Below are positions 1 through 14,699 of a DNA stretch of 64,000 nucleotides, one piece after another; within the stretch, counting starts at the first letter, position 1; every line of letters begins with the position of its first letter. The stretch covers positions 16,165,172 through 16,229,171 of the forward strand of contig NC_061782.1 of assembly GCF_022458985.1 (NCBI RefSeq), given 5' to 3'. The position numbers were made by a program, and so were the translations under genes. The DNA comes from Mugil cephalus (Eukaryota; Chordata; Actinopteri; Mugiliformes; Mugilidae). The notes beneath the pieces are model-generated. The model worked only from the letters and a program-made list of their open reading frames with translations. It did no database searches and was not told the origin of the DNA.

Positions 1-93
1 ACGAAGCCGTAGCTGTGGTTTTCTCGGCCAGTCGCTGCTTCCTTGTGTGTGTTGTTCACATGGTTTCCACATGGAACAAATCGCGAGGATCCC

Positions 94-216
94 ATTGGTC
101 GAGGCGCATGTTCCCAGCGCGCGAGTCACGGCCGTGAACCAATCAGGCGCAGGCGTGTGTGTGACGTCGCATGTTACTGGGAGCGAGGGGTCATGGGAAT
201 TGTAGGCTCTATAAAG
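94..216 (+). promoter_or_regulatory. mxi1: Candidate promoter inside or just before mxi1
   Basis: Seen: an inverted CCAAT box (ATTGG, 94-98), a direct CCAAT box (139-143), a CRE-like TGACGTCG (162-169), a ZNF143/Staf-type core GGGAATTGTAG (195-205) and TATAAAG (210-216), all within 125 bp of locally GC-rich DNA. Family knowledge: this combination is typical of active vertebrate promoters. Inference: because it lies about 300 bp before the exon coding for ECEHGYAS, it may start mxi1 transcripts that lack the upstream first exon. It could instead serve a gene to the left, since CCAAT and ZNF143 sites work in both directions; the TATA-like box favours the + strand. Confidence 0.45.
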
Positions 217-513
217 CTGCAATAAGGAAACTTGTCTACTTCAACTAAATATACTTGTCCTGAAGCTATTTTTCTTCCATTTGGGTGGTTGAAAATAAAT
301 ATGAATTATCAGAATTATACATATATACGTATATAATGACATTATGTCTCATTGCACCAAACTTTAGTTGAATTCAATACATGTCTTGCAACCGTCTGCA
401 TATTAACACATAATTCAGGAAAAAACAGCTTAATTTTTTGCATTTACCACATTTGTAACAACTGTTCAGGATATTTAATTCTCTTTATTTTTAATATTTT
501 TTTTTCTTTATAG

Positions 514-4749
<4,236 letters not shown>

Positions 4750-5024
4750 AGCACCAGCCTATACTTTCACTCCAGCTGCAGTCTCTAAACGGCTTTCACC
4801 TTTCAGAGTACCAGCCTACAGCTCCATCCTCCCCTAGAGTCTAGGTGTAACAGTCCTCAGATGAAGAAAACCGGCCTCGGCCCAACCCGCACCCGACAAA
4901 CGTCGCCCAAGAACCAGCCTTAAGTTCAGCTCAGTCTAAAAGTTTAAAATGGTCTCCCTTTCAAAAAGTGGTTTTTCCCCACGTCAGTCTGGCGCACTTC
5001 CCACGACAGTCTCGAATAACTGGT

Positions 5025-5030
5025 AATAAA
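5025..5030 (+). terminator. mxi1: Proximal mxi1 polyadenylation signal (AATAAA)
   Basis: Canonical hexamer about 280 bp after the mxi1 stop codon. It would yield a short 3' UTR lacking the distal C-rich tract. Confidence 0.4.
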
Positions 5031-6329
5031 TACGCAGTTTACACATTTTCTAAGCTGACTTAATCGCCTGAATGTCCCTTTATCTATTACCAGCTTCAAT
5101 CAGCAATACCTGCACTCAGTACTGATCCTGCAGAGGACCCCGCGATCGCACCAGTGTCAAACACTGAAGGGGAGACTCTACCTTTTAGTCCAGGCGGTCC
5201 TCTGAAACCAGCAAAACACAGGAAGCCCCCCCAATACCAGCTAGAAGCTCACCATTGGGAACGTTAGCTTCATTTGCCTTGTAAAAAACATTGCCCGGTT
5301 TTTCTTTGGATGACAAATCCAGACAGCACTTCTTGTCGACGTACAAGCCGGTGGCAAGGGCTACAAAGTCTGCATTCCAAAATCGCCTGTGTAACCTCCG
5401 CTTTAGGATCCACACTTTCCAAATTGATCCGCGTGGCGTCCCTCCTCGCGGGTGAAATAATCATATCCAAACGGGCGGCGCAGTCCGCCTTTGTTATTCT
5501 AATTTATTTTGCATACGATTATAGTATTTATTTTTGGTATATTTAACTGTACTGTAGCTAGGCCTTGGTCATGCTTGAATGGGAAACAAAATCATCTTTT
5601 CTTTTTTTTGTTTGTTTTTAAATGTTTGTTAGACTCGATGTAAAAAAAGACCCCGATGAATCATATGCAGTGCTGCAAGTTTAATCCTGGTGTCAAAGAA
5701 CGCTTTCACACCGTGCGCTAGTTCTATTTATTTAGACGGTAATAACCTAACTTGCACTTGTCTAAGCACAATGCTCAAGCAATAACTCATCTAGTTTGAT
5801 TATTTTCTCAACATTGGCTGGGCTTCAGCTCGTTACTCTGTCCATCCAACTCCAAATTACAGAGATCGGTTTTCCACTTGCTCCGGTAGTAGCATCAGCT
5901 ACCAGTAATCAGAGTTAAAACGATTGTAATTGACTTTAAACACTATGGTGCATGTGTATTTGAATGTTGCCTTCCTAATCATGTTGTCGTACTTTGGATT
6001 GACTTACATCGATTAAGTCGCATAAAAACGTCTGTAGCATGAACACAAACACTACAGAGAACTGATTTTGGTTTTAACATGTTTAATATTGTATCTTTTT
6101 TGTATTGTAGCAGGAAAAGTACAAGTCCTCTTGAAATTTGGGTTCAATGTGTATATGGCACAAATAGTTGCACTGCTGACCCGTTTGAATCCATGAAACC
6201 AAATAAGACATTTCAATACGACCGTTTATCCGCATCGTTCTGGTCCAAGTCCTAAGTAGATCACCACCAAATTGTGTCTTAACATGTGTACATGACTCTT
6301 GCACAAAGTTCCTTGTTACAGGTCTTTTA

Positions 6330-6368
6330 CCCCCCCCCCCCCCCTCCCAATCCCCTAACCCCCCCCCC
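6330..6368 (+). repeat. C-tract cluster (i-motif / opposite-strand G-quadruplex)
   Basis: Four cytosine tracts in 39 bp: C15 (6330-6344), C3, C4 and C10 (6359-6368), with short A/T spacers. The opposite strand therefore has four G-tracts of at least three, which fits the G-quadruplex pattern. It lies in the distal mxi1 3' UTR, so the mxi1 RNA itself is C-rich here. Confidence 0.7.
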
Positions 6369-6552
6369 AACACGTGTGGGAAACTATAAAATGCACTATG
6401 AAAAAGACTTTTGCTAAGGAAGTATGTTGAAGCACACCCCAGAATGTTTTCTTGTGCTTAATCAGCCATCCAAGGTGACTTTTTGCAAAACATGTGCTGC
6501 TGGTCCCCTGCTAATACTTTGTTACAGTTCCTGATATCTATCCCTGGAATCT

Positions 6553-6558
6553 TAATAA
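6553..6558 (+). terminator. mxi1: Distal mxi1 polyadenylation signal (AATAAA)
   Basis: Canonical AATAAA about 1.8 kb after the mxi1 stop codon and before the convergent smndc1 3' end. Probably the main end of the mRNA. Confidence 0.6.
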
Positions 6559-6803
6559 ACCTCTACCCACAGACATAAACCGTGGTCGCCTTGCCTTTTT
6601 AAAGCCTGCCACTAACGCTCAGTCAACGTGTGCGACTTCTTTTACACGGACAGAAAACACAAGTGTCGCATCAATTGGGGAAAAACATTTTCCGGCCCAT
6701 GTGCTGAGGGTCAAACGCTTGACATCTCCCTCTCGAAGATTAAGAGACTTAAATGAGACAACAGGTTGTATTAACAGCTGCAGTGGGCTGCTCATAACAT
6801 GAG

Positions 6804-6809
6804 TTTATT
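6804..6809 (-). terminator. smndc1: Candidate smndc1 polyadenylation signal
   Basis: TTTATT on the + strand reads AATAAA on the - strand, about 540 bp after the smndc1 stop. This would leave roughly 200 bp between the convergent mxi1 and smndc1 transcript ends. Confidence 0.4.
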
Positions 6810-7350
6810 TATAAAGGTACAATTCTTTACTGCCACCTACAGGACGACAATGAAAATATATTGTAAAAACTGTGAATGAGGTGGAAGTGAATCTTTAAAA
6901 AAAAAATAATAAACTTTATCTTGCTGTTATACATACAGAAATTAAAATTAGAAATTATGCCATTTCAAATTAACATCATTATTAATGTCCAGACTTCCTT
7001 ACAATGGGCCAGAATTTAAAATCCAGCCACAGATGCACACACCAAATCTACAGGCTTCTCTCCAGCTCCGCCTCAGTCAAAACTGGGCACAGAATGTTCC
7101 TAAAAACCACACACCCTGTTTTTACATTGCAGGTGACTTTGTTCCAGTATCGGGAAAATCCCTTCGATGTGGATTCTTTGTTGTACCTAGATAATATATA
7201 AGAAAACTACAACAATATTTCAAACACTGGTGTGCAAGCAATTACTTTCAATGCTTCCTATACTTGGGAAACATAAATCATGTATAAACACAATGAAACT
7301 CCCCGATACAACTAGTATACGGTGGAGTATTATATACAGAATATATTCAG

Positions 7351-10300
7351 TCACTGCGGCATTAGATGCCTGACGTTGTATTTGGATGTGTCATTGTACT
7401 GGGTCATAGGTTTGTCTGCAATGCCACACGTTCCCACTCCCACCTTTCCATTTACGCTTTCTGGAGAAGCAAATATACTCCTCTTTACCTACAAACAAGA
7501 AGAAACACCAGGATTAGAGGTGAGAAGTATTTAAAAATGATTACTGAATAACATATGCCATCCGGCATTACAAAAAAATATTTTAAAAAATCTCAGATAC
7601 CATGTTCAAGTTCATCTCCATCGTCACACTATAATACCACAGCTGCCTTAAAATGGGGTCATGTTTACATGAAACCTGTGAATTATTCACTTGTTTTTGC
7701 CAAGGAATGGTTCATGAGTTGTGAAGTGTTTAGTGATGTTTTTGTAAATAGCAAATTGAATGGTAGTAGTATGTTGTAATTTAGTCATTCATCGTACCCC
7801 AATAGCCTCATTCTTTCATTATTCCTTTCCTACATTTAGTCTCCGTGGCTTGTCAAGCCGTGAGATTCTCACGACTGACTGATTCTACAACATGAACCAT
7901 TATACGTTGACAACTTCCCATGTGGTAACCTCAGGCCCATGATCTCCATTTGAAGGCATCAAACATATTAACCGTCTGACACAATTGTTCAATGCGTCCA
8001 GAGCTTTGTTGCACTTCTTTATGATAAAACCAGGTGCCTAAGACACAACTTACCTGCCCTTTCTTGTTCTTTGAGTAGGCTTTGTTGTTGAACTGTTGCC
8101 ACTTTGACTTTTGTTCTTCCCTCTCTTGCTCCAGCTCCTTCATTCGTTGTACTTTCTTCTGGGCTTTCTTTTTCTTATACTCTCTCTGCTCTGCTATCTG
8201 CTCTTTCCTGTAAAGACAAGGGGAGTGGATTATGTCACGATCATAAACATGTCACAAGAAATATGAAATCCTTCATTTGTGCGTCCAATACACGGTATAC
8301 TATGAAGACAACCTTGTAGTGCAATAAACCATTTCACAAAAGACTATAAAGAAGTAGTTGCCATGCTGAAGTTCATATCTGAAGAGCACAGACAAGGGTC
8401 TAATTCATGCATGAGCATCTTTGTGTCAAAATATGCCACAAAGTACATCTTTTCAAACACTACAAAGACTCTAAAGGACCTTTAGATTTCTTGAACTCAA
8501 ATGTACGTTCCAACAAGGGCAAACAAAGTCAAAAGTGTACGGGTTATTATACAACTGCGATGTCAAATTGTCATCTCAGAGTTTGAAAATGACTTTGGAA
8601 GACAGTTTAGGGGGAACTCTGTTTCCATAACCACCATAACAGTTCCCTAAATTCAGACACCAACCAAATCTCAACAAATGATTTAATTGGATTGCCCTTT
8701 GAGATATGAATAGACAACTGCCAATTGTCCACTATGCAGCCTCTTTGAGAAGAGAGTCAGCACCTGCCACTACTAGGTAAAACGAGGATTGCACAATAGA
8801 GTGTTAACTGAAGACCACTTCATTCCCTGGCATTAATCACCTATTATCAGCATATCATTTCAAGGGGGCTTGTCACTATTATACTGACCAAGGTCTACAA
8901 GAGACAAAAAGGCCAGCTAATTAAAAATGGCACAAGTACTACAGAAATGAATATGTCCTGGCCAAGCGTGGGAACCAAACCAACATACCCATTACTGCCA
9001 AGTATTGCCTTATTAAACCAAATGTAACTAAAGAAAGTCTATATAACATGGTAAGGGGGTTATTTTGGGTGTAAAATTAAAATACAGTGTCATGACAGAG
9101 ACATCAAATGTGTCAGTTTGAGAAGAGTTAGTACTTACTTTGATTTTGGCTTTATGCTCCCATCTTCATCGAAACGTTTCCCCTCCTCTACTAATTTGAG
9201 GTTCTGTAGTGGAATCACTTCGGCATTGCCGTATCCAGCGAAGGTGACAGCGGCAGTGCTGTTGTCCCAGTCTATCTCCTCAATCTCGGCCTCATACACC
9301 CTGTCAAAAAATCACGTCTGTAAGCAGGTGAGTATGAGCCAAATACTAAAGCTCTACTTAATGAGAAAATATCTTTTTCTCTAATATGTGAAGAAATAAT
9401 ACTTAATATTTTAACCTATTCTAGTTCTAGTTGGGTAACACACCTAAATAACAAAGAGGATTTAATCTTGTCAATATTTGCCGTCAACTATTCAGCAAAA
9501 GGTAAAATTGTTTTCTACTTTCAGACATGCATTTGCTTTGTAAGGTTATTCCAGGACCATAGAGGTTATCCAGGGACATGAACTCTGCAGTTTATTTATA
9601 TGCTGCTGTAGTTACCCAACAGTGTAAACAAAACTGGTTTCAACTCAAGGGACAAAATACATGAATACTACTCACTACATCCCTTAATAAATATGCAACT
9701 TATTCATAAGACCAGTTCTGCGATTCGCACAGAATACTCAAATTATGCTGTAAAGGCATGCAGTCACCATGTAACATGTTCGTTTAATGAGGCTGGTGAC
9801 ACTCACTGTCCATCCTGACTCCACACAGCCATACACTTGTCTCCCACTTTCCAACCATGCTTCTGGGGAACTGAACTTGTTCCACTGGTATCAGAGGTAG
9901 CATCAGCAGGCTGTGAGGTCAGAAGGTCTTTTGTCAAATCGATGACTTCCTGTAAAAGAAACATGATCAAAGGGGAGTCAGGTATTCGTGGTGAACATAG
10001 ATTTCCTAGATTTCCTGGAATAATTTTTATTCCAGGAAATCTAGTTAGAAGAATGGCAATAGTGAAAAATTTTCAGCCTGTCATAAAATAAATCTCTGTG
10101 GGCAGCTAAACCCTTATGCTACGCAGTGATAACAAAGATTTAGAAGACAATAATAATAATACTCCTAAGGTCACAGACCTTGCAATGAGTTTATATTAAA
10201 GAATGATATTAGCTCATGAATAAACTTTCTTGCCAGTTTGTTGGGTGTATTAGTAAAAACTACTGCCTTGTAATATAACAGCCCTACTAAATCCCCTTTC

Positions 10301-10979
10301 TGTTAAAATGTTCAGTTTATGATGAAACTATGAAAAAGGTAGTAATTCACCTGTATGATCATTCCAGAGGATGTAGTTCGTGGTGCTGTTAAACTAGCTT
10401 GAATTATGTAATGTTTCTGTTACTTAGTCCAGCCCACTGACTAAAATAGTGCTGTCAAACTAATAGAAACATAGTACAAATCAAAAGTACTACAAACCTC
10501 CAAAACGAAAACACATCTGAATCAGCAGCTCATTAATATTATTTTATTTTATACAAATACTACATACCACAACCTTCATGAAATTAGGATTTAAGGCAGG
10601 TCTCTTATATTAAAATTAATTTGTTTGACTACCTAGTGTACCTAATGAACTGGCAAGTGAGTGCACTCCACATTTGTTTAGTGTATGCGGTAAAGGTTTG
10701 TCAGGTAAACTAAACAACTGCAAATTGCATTATAAGTGCATAACTGAAATTATAAGGCTTATTCTGTTATTCCATACCAATCCAACAATAAGAAATATGC
10801 CTTGGTGTACGAGTCCACCAGTCTGATGAACAGCATAGACCTGACACACACGTACATACCTGCAAGTCCTTCTGGAGTTTAAGAAGGTCTTCATTATCCT
10901 GGTCGGTAGATAAGGCAACTTCTACTTGCTGCAGCTGGGCTTTGTAGCTGCTCAACTGTTTCATCAATTCCTCTGACAT
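7351..10979 (-). CDS. smndc1: Survival motor neuron domain-containing protein 1 (SPF30)
   Basis: Nuclear splicing factor needed for mature spliceosome assembly; its Tudor domain binds symmetrically dimethylated arginine on Sm proteins. Coding exons on the - strand: 10979-10860, 9949-9807, 9300-9139, 8207-8054 and 7488-7351. They total 717 bp and give 238 aa, the human length. Residues 1-40 are an N-terminal helix (MSEELMKQLSSYKAQ..). The Tudor domain is about residues 71-128, with the aromatic cage W83, Y90, F108 and Y111 intact. A lysine-rich coiled coil follows (KKEQIAEQREYKKKKAQKK), and the C-terminus ends VRHLMPQ. All splice sites are GT..AG and frame is kept. The ATG directly follows an acceptor (CTCAG|ATG), so the 5' UTR lies in an upstream exon. 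The gene is tail to tail with mxi1. Confidence 0.96.
10006..10044. repeat. Perfect 17-bp inverted repeat with 5-bp loop
   Basis: Left arm 10006-10022 (CTAGATTTCCTGGAATA), loop ATTTT, right arm 10028-10044, perfectly complementary. Each arm contains a TTCCNGGAA palindrome, the STAT-type consensus. It sits in smndc1 intron 1, so the pre-mRNA could fold into a hairpin. No MITE-like flanking repeats are visible. Confidence 0.9.
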
Positions 10980-11238
10980 CTGAGTTGACGGAAGAGAGAA
11001 GAAAATGGCTACATGCATTAGCATACGATGAGGCACAATAAACGCAAAAACAGGACAAAAGCAAATAAACAAACGGCACAAATGTACGCTGCCGTTTAGA
11101 TTAAATCCCCAACGCGTAAATTCCGGGTTACACAATACATCAAAACAGGATATACTCTCTATCAACCACGATGTTCATGTTAGCATAGAGCTAAAACGGT
11201 TAGCAAGATCCAACGGCCTCTGTCCAACGTAAACTTAC

Positions 11239-11475
11239 CGTCATGCGGCTAATGCTAGCTCGCAGGAACAAAAGAGAAATCATTAAAACAAGGTATTTTT
11301 ATGTAGCCTTACCTCGGTGTGTGTGCTCTTTGTCGCCAAATCAAGTACGCATTCAAATCTCAACCAGATAATTTTCCAAAATGACGGCTTAAAAGAAAGA
11401 ACAACAGAGCTCTTCTTCTTCTTCGCGTAAACGAACAGCTAACCGGAAGCCAGTGGAGGGTTTTCTCGCGATAAC
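11239..11475 (-). promoter_or_regulatory. smndc1: smndc1 promoter and non-coding first exon region
   Basis: TCTCGCGA palindrome at 11464-11471 and an ETS site (CCGGAAG, 11443-11449), both common in TATA-less housekeeping promoters. Going leftward, a 5' UTR exon would end at a consensus donor just below 11313 (ACCGAG|GTAAGG). A second good donor sits at 11239 (CATGACG|GTAAGT). Either could join the acceptor just before the smndc1 ATG at 10979. The start site is inferred. Confidence 0.6.
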
Positions 11476-12820
11476 ACAAACGGGTATCCAAGAGGACGCC
11501 TCACTAGCGCCTCTGTTATACCATTGACTGTATAATACAGTAATATTGTCATCAGTCCGGTACTAGTATGGTTTCAAATATTAGATTACAATATATCATA
11601 GACATGCCACAAATAGCGTAGGCATTGCATTATATTTAAACATGTGTGCTTATAGGAAAGCAAAATTGCAGAGTGACCTTCAAATAATTGCCTTTCAGAT
11701 GGATTCTGCCTGAATTACATGATACATCCAGGATTAGATAGCACTTTTTTTGTCATTTACTTTTTTTTGATTTTGTATGAACAAACAAACACATCGACAG
11801 AAAACATTCAACATGAAGACCTATGGACAAGAGCAAAAATATCCAGGGGGGAAATGAAGACCTATACAAAGGGAATAGTACCCACCTCTGTTTCATGAAA
11901 GTAAGCAATAATATAAGAAAAGGGGGGTATAAAGTATTCAAAAGAAGAGATTAATGATAGTCCAATCAAAGATTATCTGACGTCTGGTCTGACAGTAGAG
12001 ACATATGTAATCCATTTTTTCCAGTTTTCAATAAATAACAATAGTATTCTCAGCAAGTATTTATCTTTGTTCCTCCACAATTTGAAACACAGTTATTTTA
12101 GATGAAAACAGTTTCTAGGATTTGATGTATTCATGACCAAAATCTGGTAGGATTAGATGGCATTTTTCACTGTTTAGTCTGTTATATGTCAAACATATTA
12201 CCATTATTTGCAGTATTTGCAGTGAAGAAACGTTGGGGTGAGGGTGATATTTGATAAACTTTGTGTGGCATATACATAGACACTACTGTTTTAGAATAGT
12301 TTTAGAATGCTCAAGAGAAAAAAACAACACAATTTTGACTGTTTTTTTCCTTTTCCGAATATTAACAGGTCTGTGTAACATGGCTCTACAAAGGGTTTTG
12401 TGATGAGTTACATTTTGACACAGCTAAATCAAGGTATTCGATAAAATTAAACTAAGAAAAAGCAGAACTGCACATACTTTCTCACGTCAACTTAGTGCTT
12501 ATCTCTGTGTCCTTGTGCTGTTAGTTGCCGAGTCTGTAAGTGACAAAATCAGATCTTATTTCAAGCTGTTTTTCTTTCGAGACACATCTCAACATTTCGT
12601 TCGCGTAGTAAAACCGTTAACCACAGATAATGTACTTTCATTTTATTGCAATTTAATGGACTCCAAATATTACTTCTATAAATCAAAAATATTAATGTCA
12701 TAATCAGCCAATGGTTTCACTGTCTGGGACCAACACCAAATCACTTTTAAATCTGCAGCAGCAGATGAACCCCGCCCATTCCTGTTCTCACTGAAGTGGA
12801 GCCAGCACCACCGATCCTCA
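11476..12820. other. Intergenic DNA between smndc1 and adra2a
   Basis: AT-rich DNA without a supportable gene. Open frames here are short and unlike known families. Its right half may hold upstream control elements of the adrenergic receptor gene, but no specific site stands out. Confidence 0.6.
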
Positions 12821-12837
12821 GCGTCAGATCAAGCCTG

Positions 12838-12845
12838 TATAAAAG
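12838..12845 (+). promoter_or_regulatory. adra2a: TATA box of adra2a
   Basis: TATAAAAG 490 bp upstream of the receptor ATG, predicting a start site near 12868. The leader contains a possible 5' UTR intron (donor AAAG|GTTAGT near 12970, acceptor CTCTGCAG near 13132 or TCTCACAG near 13140); this is inferred only. Confidence 0.7.
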
Positions 12846-13195
12846 ACGCACTCTCCACTTCGGCTGCAACAGATGAAAAGACCTGCTAGAGCCAGCACAC
12901 AAATCTGTCATTTAAGTCTGTTTCATGAAATGTCTTCCACAGGATTTCACTGCAAGATTTTGTTCTGAAAGGTTAGTGGATGAAGATTTTTATTTATTTT
13001 TTAGTTGTTGAAAATAATATATCTATTTTTATTGTATCTGATGTGAGAAACTAGGAGGAAATCCTTTTTTTTCTATGTTTTTTTCTTTTGAATATAAAGA
13101 AACGCTTGCTGCTTCTGCTTCTGGTCTCTGCAGTCTCACAGACAAAGAGGAGTAAAGCTCAGATTTCTTTCAACAGTCTCTTCCAGTGAACAAAA

Positions 13196-13246
13196 ATGAA
13201 AAGACTCAACTCTCCGAAAGCCGCGCTCTTGAATGGATGCAATTAA
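13196..13246 (+). CDS. Upstream ORF in adra2a leader (16 codons)
   Basis: An ATG with a complete 16-codon frame (MKRLNSPKAALLNGCN) ends at TAA 13244-13246, about 80 bp before the receptor ATG. It would lie in the mature leader whether or not the possible 5' UTR intron is removed. Short leader peptides are known to dampen translation of the related beta-2 adrenergic receptor mRNA; a similar role here is inference. Confidence 0.35.
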   Translation: MKRLNSPKAALLNGCN

Positions 13247-13327
13247 TAGACTGCTGGCAAGCACGGCTTCCGAGCCTCCTGACGGAGAACTATTCAGACA
13301 ATACCGTCGCCACCGCAGCTCTTTGCG

Positions 13328-14524
13328 ATGGCTTGTCTCAACTTCACCAGCGGAAATGAGACGAGCCGTAACCCCTATAACGCGCAGACCTCTGTGCCCC
13401 TGACCGTCCTGGTGGGCATCCTCATCCTGCTGACGGTGTTCGGCAATGTCATGGTGGTGATTGCTGTGATCACAAGCCGAGCGCTGAGAGCGCCCCAGAA
13501 CTTGTTTTTAGTCTCTCTGGCGTGTGCGGACATCCTGGTCGCCACCTTGGTGATGCCGTTCTCCTTAGTGTACGAGCTGATGGGTTACTGGTACTTTGGT
13601 AAAGTGTGGTGTGAAATCCACCTGGCTTTAGACGTGCTCTTCTGCACCTCGTCCATCGTCCACCTGTGCGCGATAAGCCTAGACAGATACTGGTCCGTCA
13701 CTCAAGCGATCGAGTACAACCTGAGAAGGACGCCGCGCAGGATCAAATGCACGGTGTGCCTAGTTTGGGTCCTGGCGGCCATCATTTCGTTCCCTCCGCT
13801 CATCACCATGAAAAAGGACGAGGGCACGAAAGACAGGCCCGGCTGCGAAATTAACAACGAGAGATGGTACATCATATTCTCCAGCACCGCCTCCTTCTTC
13901 GCACCCTGCGTCATTATGATCATGGTGTACGTACGGATCTACCAGGTGGCCAAGAAGAGAACGAGAGCCCCGCCGGGAGAAAAGCAACGAGAAAACGGCA
14001 ACGCGGACGCAAACGCGAAATCCGGTCTGAAACCCCCGGGGGGAAAAGACGGAGACGGGAAGGAGGCGAAAGGGGAGGATGGCAAAGAGGTCAACGAGCT
14101 GGACGCGGAGGAAGAAGCGTCCTCGTCTGATGGGAATGAGACCGTCCTGTGCTCCCTGAAGAAGAAGAAGAGCATGAGAACAAGCAAAGTGACTCAAGTG
14201 AAGCCCGGAGAAACGTCTCCAGAGCCAGAGTCCTGCACGAGAGCGAGCAAGTGGAAGGGAAGGCAGCACAGAGAGAGGCGCTTCACGTTCGTTCTGGCCG
14301 TGGTCATGGGAGTGTTCGTTATCTGCTGGTTCCCCTTTTTTTTCACGTACACGCTGGCTGCCGTGTGCAGCACCTGCTGCATCCCAGAGACACTGTTCAA
14401 AATGTTTTTCTGGTTCGGTTACTGCAACAGCTCACTAAATCCTGTCATATACACTATATTCAATAATGACTTCAGGAAGTCTTTTAAAAAGATCCTTTGT
14501 AAACGGCAGAGCAGAGGTTTGTAA
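13328..14524 (+). CDS. adra2a: Alpha-2A-type adrenergic receptor (GPCR)
   Basis: A plasma-membrane Gi-coupled receptor for adrenaline and noradrenaline. It is a single uninterrupted 398-codon frame, as is usual for alpha-2 receptors. The start is supported by purine at -3 and G at +4 (GCGATGG). N-glycosylation sites are N5 and N10. TM1 has N40; TM2 has D68; C95 is the disulfide cysteine; the amine-binding aspartate is D102; DRY is 119-121; the TM5 catechol serines are S185 and S189; CWFP is 333-336; NPxxY is 371-375; C391 is a palmitoylation candidate. Loop 3 (about 205-317) is long and highly charged. Odd: the TM2/TM3 entrance reads SLVYELMGY and EIHLALD, where human ADRA2A has SLANEVMGY and EIYLALD. 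The position after mxi1/smndc1 matches human 10q25.2. A diverged duplicate is possible. Confidence 0.93.
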   Translation: MACLNFTSGNETSRNPYNAQTSVPLTVLVGILILLTVFGNVMVVIAVITSRALRAPQNLFLVSLACADILVATLVMPFSLVYELMGYWYFGKVWCEIHLALDVLFCTSSIVHLCAISLDRYWSVTQAIEYNLRRTPRRIKCTVCLVWVLAAIISFPPLITMKKDEGTKDRPGCEINNERWYIIFSSTASFFAPCVIMIMVYVRIYQVAKKRTRAPPGEKQRENGNADANAKSGLKPPGGKDGDGKEAKGEDGKEVNELDAEEEASSSDGNETVLCSLKKKKSMRTSKVTQVKPGETSPEPESCTRASKWKGRQHRERRFTFVLAVVMGVFVICWFPFFFTYTLAAVCSTCCIPETLFKMFFWFGYCNSSLNPVIYTIFNNDFRKSFKKILCKRQSRGL

Positions 14525-14681
14525 GCGATCGTTTCTAATGCGCACTAAAAGCGTAAAAGCATTTTTAGTCATCTGCATTAAGATTCATTATCTTTATAAA
14601 TGTGACATTAAAGTATTTATTGACTATGTAAAAAAATTACTTTTGTGTTTTTTTTTCTTGTGTAAATGTTGTTATTGTAAT

Positions 14682-14687
14682 ATTAAA
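14682..14687 (+). terminator. adra2a: Candidate adra2a polyadenylation signal (ATTAAA)
   Basis: ATTAAA about 160 bp after the receptor stop codon, within an AT-rich 3' UTR. It is the first plausible signal downstream. Confidence 0.35.
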
Positions 14688-14699
14688 TCATACAAAAAT

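Larger units (their letters stand above)
4750..6575 (+). other. mxi1: mxi1 3' untranslated region
   Basis: About 1.8 kb from the stop codon to a canonical AATAAA at 6553-6558. An earlier AATAAA at 5025-5030 could give a short-UTR form. No coding potential resembling a known family is seen. It contains a strong C-rich tract at 6330-6368, described separately. The end point is inferred from the signal, not observed. Confidence 0.65.

Noticed and set aside
13760-14269. 169-codon frame antisense to the adrenergic receptor
   Set aside because: A shadow of the codon pattern of the GC-rich receptor exon. It has no independent promoter or family resemblance.
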